Positions 60,665-64,000 of a stretch of DNA of 64,000 nucleotides are shown in pieces. The notes under the pieces were generated by a model that worked only from the letters and a program-made list of their open reading frames with translations, ran no database searches and was not told where the DNA came from. The position numbers and the translations under genes were made by a program. Numbering within the stretch: the first letter of the stretch is position 1; each line of letters starts with the position of its first letter. The stretch comes from Pseudomonas sp. ANT_H4. GTDB lineage: Bacteria; Pseudomonadota; Gammaproteobacteria; Pseudomonadales; Pseudomonadaceae. The DNA is taken from NCBI RefSeq assembly GCF_008369295.1, contig NZ_VOBG01000006.1:236076-300075 (forward strand). Reading direction: 5' to 3'.

Positions 60665-61250
60665 GCGCTTTTTCGATCTATTTTTATCAATTTTTGGGCT
60701 GTTGGTATTAGCCCCTTTTTTCATGTGTTTAGCCTTCTGGATAAAGCTTGATTCACCTGGCCCGGTTTTTTTTAGACAGGTCAGGCTCGGACGTTACGGG
60801 ATACCCTTTCGTATTCACAAGTTTAGGACTATGAATATTAATTCGGAGCAGGAGGGGCGTTTAACTATTGGCAGTGATGGTCGTATAACCCGCTCAGGCC
60901 ATTTTTTACGGAAATATAAGCTGGATGAGCTTCCCCAGTTAATTGATGTTTTTTTGGGAAGAATGAGCCTGGTAGGGCCGCGACCGGAAGTTCAAGAATT
61001 TATAGACATGTATTCGAAAGAGATTCGCGAAAGAGTTCTTTCTGTTCGGCCTGGAATTACTGATCGAGCGTCAATTGAAATGATAGATGAAAACCAATTA
61101 TTGGCTGGCTATAGTGATCCTCGGAAAGCATACATTGATATTATTTTGCCCGTAAAACAGAAGTATTATCTCGCTTACATTGATGAACAAGGTTTTCTTA
61201 TAGACTTGAAAATTATTTTGGCTACCTTTTCTAAGCTCTTACGACGATAG
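60657..61250 (+). CDS. Initiating sugar phosphate transferase (PglC-like, small polyprenol PGT)
   Basis: 197 residues, the size of monotopic phosphoglycosyl transferases. The re-entrant membrane helix ([20 protein letters not shown]) is followed by [19 protein letters not shown], the catalytic DE pair in [12 protein letters not shown], and MSLVGPRPE. It puts the first sugar-1-phosphate on undecaprenyl phosphate, starting the O unit. Coupling to the aminotransferase gene suggests the first sugar is a 4-amino or 4-acylamino dideoxy hexosamine. IS66 DNA begins 7 bp after its stop. Confidence 0.92.
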   Translation: MLKRFFDLFLSIFGLLVLAPFFMCLAFWIKLDSPGPVFFRQVRLGRYGIPFRIHKFRTMNINSEQEGRLTIGSDGRITRSGHFLRKYKLDELPQLIDVFLGRMSLVGPRPEVQEFIDMYSKEIRERVLSVRPGITDRASIEMIDENQLLAGYSDPRKAYIDIILPVKQKYYLAYIDEQGFLIDLKIILATFSKLLRR

Positions 61251-61257
61251 ATTGTAT

Positions 61258-61311
61258 GTAAGCGATCCACCGTGTACACATTCAATACTGTCAGTTGAAG
61301 CCTGATGCTGT
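61258..61311 (+). mobile_element. Diverged IS66 left-end remnant
   Basis: Starts gtaagcgatccaccgtgtac and continues with a diverged copy of the IS66 left end seen intact at 61510, 62067 and 63876. It stops at 61311, where a sequence like the opposite IS66 end begins. Confidence 0.75.
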
Positions 61312-61509
61312 GTAAGCGCCTCATGAATCCCACATACCAAACGATGGGATTAATGGTTACCGTGGCATCTCTGGCGAGCAGTTCCACGGCAGCAAGGCTT
61401 CGAAGTCTTCTACCGAAGTAGCTTGCGGCAGGCGCTCAAGTACGTGGCGCAGCCACGTATAGGGCTCTTGGCCGTTGGCTTTGGCAGTTTCGATCGTATG
61501 CGATCCATA
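61312..61509 (-). mobile_element. Minus-strand IS66 fragment with the tnpC 3' end
   Basis: gtaagcgcctcatgaatccc at 61312 resembles the IS66 right end seen at 61818. On the minus strand 61493-61357 encodes the TnpC C-terminus (TAKANGQEPYTWLRHVLERL, then EALLPWNCSPEMPR and a stop). The 119 bp at 61375-61493 recur at 61882-62000 with few changes. The fragment is cut off by the next IS66 left end; a mutated second copy of that end (gtatgcgatccat, 61495-61507) lies directly before it. Confidence 0.75.
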
Positions 61510-61772
61510 GTAAGCGATCCACCGTGCCCACATTCAAATCCGCTAATTGAAGCCTGAAGCTGTGCTCCCGATCTCTTTCAGGAGCCAGCAACTATGATGC
61601 GTCCCGACGCCAAAGTTGAAAAAGTGTACCTCTACCCTAAACCCGTGGACTTTCGAAAATCTATCGACGGCCTGTCTGCCCTTGTCGAGTTGGATATCAA
61701 GGTCGCGGTGTTCGATCCCGTGCTTTTCGTTTTCCTGAATCGCCACCGTAATCGAGTGAAAATCCTCTATTG
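61510..61772 (+). mobile_element. IS66 left end with truncated tnpB
   Basis: The left end starts gtaagcgatccaccgtgccc. A tnpB frame begins with ATG at 61594 (MMRPDAKVEKVYLYPKPVDF) and is broken after 61772 (KILYWG). The segment is nearly identical to 62067-62329, so it is a recent sister copy. The rest of the element is missing; 45 bp of unrelated sequence (61773-61817) follows. Confidence 0.85.
61594..61772 (+). pseudogene. IS66 TnpB, 3'-truncated
   Basis: About 60 codons match the intact tnpB at 62151, then the frame runs into foreign sequence and stops at 61797. Conserved YPKPVDFRKSIDGLSALV and VKILYW are present; the C-terminal half is lost. Confidence 0.85.
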
Positions 61773-61817
61773 GGGTGTGTCACGAACGCTGGCGTAAGCC
61801 AGCGATGCTGTATCAAA

Positions 61818-62066
61818 GTAAGCGACCCATAAACCACACCTGGCAAAAAACCGATGTGTGCTTTTAGCGCGAGATAATTGGGGAACAGTTCCACGGCAGC
61901 AAGGCTTCGAAGTCCTCTACCGAAGTAGCTTGCGGTAGGCGTTCAAGTACGTGGCGCAGCCACGTATAGGGCTCCTGGCCGTTGGCTTTGGCAGTTTCGA
62001 CCAGGCTATAGATCTGCGCACTGGCAGTGGCACCCTTGGGCGTGTCGCTGAACATCCAGTTTTTAC
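61818..62066 (-). mobile_element. Minus-strand IS66 right end and tnpC 3' fragment
   Basis: gtaagcgacccataaaccac at 61818 is the outer end of a reversed IS66. On the minus strand 62066-61864 encodes the TnpC C-terminus (KNWMFSDTPKGATASAQIYS, then the WLRHVLERLPQATSVEDFEA segment and a TAA at 61864). The 5' part of tnpC is cut at 62066/62067 by a plus-strand IS66 left end. Confidence 0.85.
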
Positions 62067-62150
62067 GTAAGCGATCCACCGTACCCACATTCAAATCCGT
62101 CAGTTGAAGCCTGAAGCTGTGCTCCCGATCTCTTTCAGGAGCCAGCAACT

Positions 62151-62510
62151 ATGATGCGTCCCGACGCCAAAGTTGAAAAAGTGTATCTCTACCCTAAACC
62201 CGTGGACTTTCGAAAATCTATCGACGGCCTGTCTGCCCTCGTCGAATTGGATATCAAGGTCGCGGTGTTCGATCCCGTGCTTTTCGTTTTCCTGAATCGC
62301 CACCGTAATCGAGTGAAAATCCTCTATTGGGAGCGCAACGGCTTTTGCCTTTGGCTCAAGCGCCTGGAGTCCGAGCGCTTCAAAACATCGCCTGATCTCA
62401 CCGACGAAGCCATTGTGCTAACGGTTCAAGAATTGAATTGGCTGCTGGATGGTTTTGACCTCTGGAGGAACCGTCCGCATCAAGTTTTAACCCCTCGATT
62501 CGTCGCCTGA
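62151..62510 (+). CDS. tnpB: IS66 accessory protein TnpB
   Basis: 119 residues, intact. YPKPVDFRKSIDGLSALV, VFVFLNRHRNRVKILYWERN and FCLWLKRLE are the conserved TnpB core. TnpB is needed with TnpC for IS66 transposition, though its biochemical job is not settled. CAGGAG lies upstream in the left-end sequence. tnpC begins 17 bp after. Confidence 0.93.
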   Translation: MMRPDAKVEKVYLYPKPVDFRKSIDGLSALVELDIKVAVFDPVLFVFLNRHRNRVKILYWERNGFCLWLKRLESERFKTSPDLTDEAIVLTVQELNWLLDGFDLWRNRPHQVLTPRFVA

Positions 62511-62527
62511 TCGGATATAATCCGGGC

Positions 62528-63060
62528 ATGAATTTGATGCCCGAAGACCTCCCTGATGATCCGGTTCTGCTCAAGCAAATGCTTGTGCAGATGCTCAGTG
62601 AGCGTCAGTTGGACAAGGGCCAGATTGTTGATCTGAAAGAACAGATCAAGTTGCTGCGTGACCGTTTATTTGGCCGCAAATCCGAGCAGACGGTCGAAGC
62701 TGACACACCGCAATTGGCGCTGTTCAACGAAGCCGAAAGCGTTGCCGTGCAGGAAGAAGGCATTGCCGAAGACGAAGAAGTTGTTGCCCCGACCCAACGC
62801 CGTGGCAAACGCAAACCGCTGTCCGCCGATCTGCCGCGCATTGAAGTCATCCACGAACTGCCCGAGCACGAACTGACCTGCGCGTGTGGCTGCCGCAAAC
62901 ACAGCATCGGCGAAGAAACCAGTGAACAGCTGGAAATCGTGCCGATGCAGATCCGCGTGATCAAACACATCCGCAAGGTCTACGCGTGCCGTGGTTGTGA
63001 AACGGCGCCGGTCACCGCCGACAAACCGGCTCAGTTGATCGAAAAGAGCATGGCCAGCCC
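62528..63060 (+). pseudogene. tnpC: IS66 transposase TnpC, N-terminal half (interrupted)
   Basis: Starts MNLMPEDLPDDPVLLKQMLV. It has the N-terminal leucine-zipper-like region, RLFGRKSEQTVEADTPQLA, and the zinc-finger domain (CACGCRKHSIGEE, YACRGCE). The frame reaches EKSMASP at about 63060, where homology ends and a foreign tail runs to a stop at 63094. The DDE catalytic domain is absent. Confidence 0.9.
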
Positions 63061-63135
63061 CCCCCGGTGTCAGGCTAGTTGTCGCCTCAGTTGATCTATC
63101 AAAACGATAAATCGGGGGCGTCAAAGAGAGTTGTC

Positions 63136-63636
63136 ATGTCGAGCTATTCACCCGAGCGTAAAGCGGCCCTTATCAACAAGTTACTGCCTCCTCAAAACAT
63201 GTCCGTGGCCAAGTTGTCGCGTCAGGAAGGCATCGCCCCAGCCACGCTGTATGCTTGGCGCTCCAAGCTCAAAGCAGGAGGCGCGGTGGTGCCCGGAAAT
63301 AAAAACAGTGCCGATAACTGGTCGGGCGAAGCCAAGTTCGCAGCGGTGTTGCATACAGCCACGCTGAGCGAAATCGAGCTCAGCGAATACTGTCGCAGCA
63401 AGGGGCTGTATCCCGAACAAATAGCCGCTTGGCGTCAAGCCTGCATCACCGGCCAGTTGTCCGCTCAGGCGCAACGCCAAGCTGAGCGAGAGCAGGCGCG
63501 GGCTGACAAAAAGCGCATTGTCGAGCTGGAGCGCGACCTACGGCGCAAGGACAAAGCGCTGGCAGAAACTGCCGCGATCCTGGTGTTGCGAAAAAAGATG
63601 AATGCCTTCTGGGGAAGCGACAACGAGGACGTCTGA
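63136..63636 (+). CDS. IS3 family transposase OrfA
   Basis: 166 residues from the ATG at 63136 (MSSYSPERKAALINKLLPPQ). It has two helix-turn-helix stretches (VAKLSRQEGIAPATLYAWRSK and YCRSKGLYPEQIAAWR), a leucine-rich coiled coil (IVELERDLRRKDKALAETAA) and LVLRKKMNAFWG. The frame is intact. The slippery heptamer A_AAA_AAG at 63591-63597 lies in this frame and would shift ribosomes into orfB. Confidence 0.9.
   Translation: MSSYSPERKAALINKLLPPQNMSVAKLSRQEGIAPATLYAWRSKLKAGGAVVPGNKNSADNWSGEAKFAAVLHTATLSEIELSEYCRSKGLYPEQIAAWRQACITGQLSAQAQRQAEREQARADKKRIVELERDLRRKDKALAETAAILVLRKKMNAFWGSDNEDV
63591..63597 (+). promoter_or_regulatory. Programmed -1 frameshift site (A_AAA_AAG)
   Basis: The heptamer aaaaaag is in the correct phase relative to orfA (codons aaa, aag after cga). 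Shifting back one base opens a stop-free frame through GRLTSLPERLQLVERF into orfB. This is the standard way IS3 elements make the OrfAB transposase. Confidence 0.8.
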
Positions 63637-63875
63637 CCTCGCTGCCAGAACGGCTACAACTCGTTGAGCGTTTTAACCATGCCGTGGCTTCTGGTGCGCG
63701 TAAAGCGATTGCCAGTGCAGAGATTGGCCTGTCGCTGCGCAGCCTGCAACGCTGGGCATTGACGCCGGTGATGCAGGCCGATGTGCGTACCACTACGCTG
63801 CGCCCGCGACCACGCAATGCCCTGAGTGAGCAGGAGCGCTGCGCTATTTTAGAGGTCTGCAACAGCCTGACATTC
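63597..63875 (+). pseudogene. IS3 family transposase OrfB, N-terminal part, interrupted
   Basis: The -1 frame encodes LTSLPERLQLVERFNHAV, GLSLRSLQRW and LSEQERCAILEVCNS, the IS3 OrfB HTH_21-like start, then enters IS66 sequence at 63876. The integrase core with DDE residues is missing, so no active transposase can be made here. Confidence 0.85.
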
Positions 63876-64000
63876 GTAAGCGATCCACCGTGCCCACATT
63901 CAAATCCGTCAGTTGAAGCCTGAAGCTGTGCTCCCGATCTCTTTCAGGAGCCTGCAACCATGATGCGTCCCGACGCCAAAGTTGAAAAAGTGTACCTCTA
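63876..64000 (+). mobile_element. IS66 left end inserted in IS3 orfB (runs off the right edge)
   Basis: gtaagcgatccaccgtgccc at 63876, then the same leader as at 62067 and a tnpB start at 63960 (MMRPDAKVEKVYL) cut by the window edge. Third near-identical plus-strand copy. May be intact beyond the window. Confidence 0.88.
63960..64000 (+). CDS. tnpB: IS66 TnpB, 5' end only
   Basis: The first 13 codons match the tnpB start at 62151. CAGGAG lies upstream. The rest lies outside the window. Confidence 0.8.
   Translation, partial: MMRPDAKVEKVYL

Larger units (their letters stand above)
62067..63060 (+). mobile_element. IS66 family element, interrupted copy
   Basis: Left end gtaagcgatccaccgtaccc at 62067, then tnpB (62151-62510) and the 5' half of tnpC (62528-63060). 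Only 84 bp separate the end from tnpB, so this IS66 type has no tnpA. At about 63060 tnpC is split by an IS3-type element; its right half is not in the window. Confidence 0.88.
63061..63875 (+). mobile_element. IS3 family element inserted in tnpC, itself interrupted
   Basis: Begins near cccccggtgtcaggctagtt, directly after the tnpC break. It carries orfA and the start of orfB with a canonical -1 slippage site, and is cut at 63875/63876 by another IS66 left end. Its right terminal repeat is outside the window, so the exact left boundary (about 63056-63061) is approximate. Confidence 0.82.

Noticed and set aside
61258..64000. CRISPR array suggested by repeated sequence blocks
   Set aside because: The repeats are IS66 ends and coding fragments of over 100 bp with no regular short repeat-spacer pattern.

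Overview
The window looks like chromosome of a Pseudomonas of the fluorescens group. The left 43 kb is GC-rich. It carries REP/REPIN-type repeats typical of these species. It also has the gene order yciK-mupP-ubiG-mtaD-mtnA-gyrA-serC-pheA-hisC-tyrA/aroA-cmk-rpsA-ihfB-wzz, which I recall from P. aeruginosa (PA3173 to PA3160), where the O-antigen locus also follows ihfB. The species assignment is inference.

Region 1 (1-31 kb) is core metabolism and stress. It holds the 5' part of an O6-alkylguanine-DNA alkyltransferase gene, an LTA-synthase-like membrane phosphotransferase and a short-chain dehydrogenase. A three-gene operon makes and turns over the osmolyte N-acetylglutaminylglutamine amide (asnO, ngg, M42 peptidase), with yheU after it. 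Then come mnmC, a tandem PPK2 polyphosphate:AMP phosphotransferase, a thiolase, an EamA exporter and fumC. After these lie a DUF2059 protein, bolA, trhO, a DsbA-like thioredoxin-fold protein, an ABC exporter, an RbdA-like GGDEF-EAL protein, a TenA-like protein and a GGDEF protein. The yciK-mupP-ubiG operon follows, then the methylthioadenosine salvage pair mtaD/mtnA.

Region 2 (31-43.5 kb) is the gyrA to lapA block. Its aromatic amino-acid genes are tightly packed (serC-pheA-hisC-tyrA/aroA-cmk) and run into rpsA, which has a structured leader, and then ihfB.

Region 3 (43.8-61.3 kb) is an AT-richer O-antigen locus. After wzz comes about 1.8 kb of decayed insertion sequences (an IS66-type tnpC fragment and a broken IS5-type element). 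Then follow wecB, a Wzy-like polymerase, a Wzx-like flippase, two divergent glycosyltransferases, manC, the UDP-N-acetyl-L-fucosamine genes (fnlA/B/C type), a GT4 transferase, a GNAT acetyltransferase, a DegT aminotransferase and a small initiating sugar phosphate transferase. I infer a Wzx/Wzy-made O unit with FucNAc, possibly mannose and a ManNAc-type sugar, built on a 4-acylamino-dideoxy sugar. The 4,6-dehydratase needed for that last sugar is not in the window.

Region 4 (61.26-64.0 kb) is a pile-up of IS66 copies in alternating orientation. One copy has lost most of tnpC to an IS3-type element, which is itself broken by another IS66 end running off the window.

No tRNA, rRNA or CRISPR array was seen.
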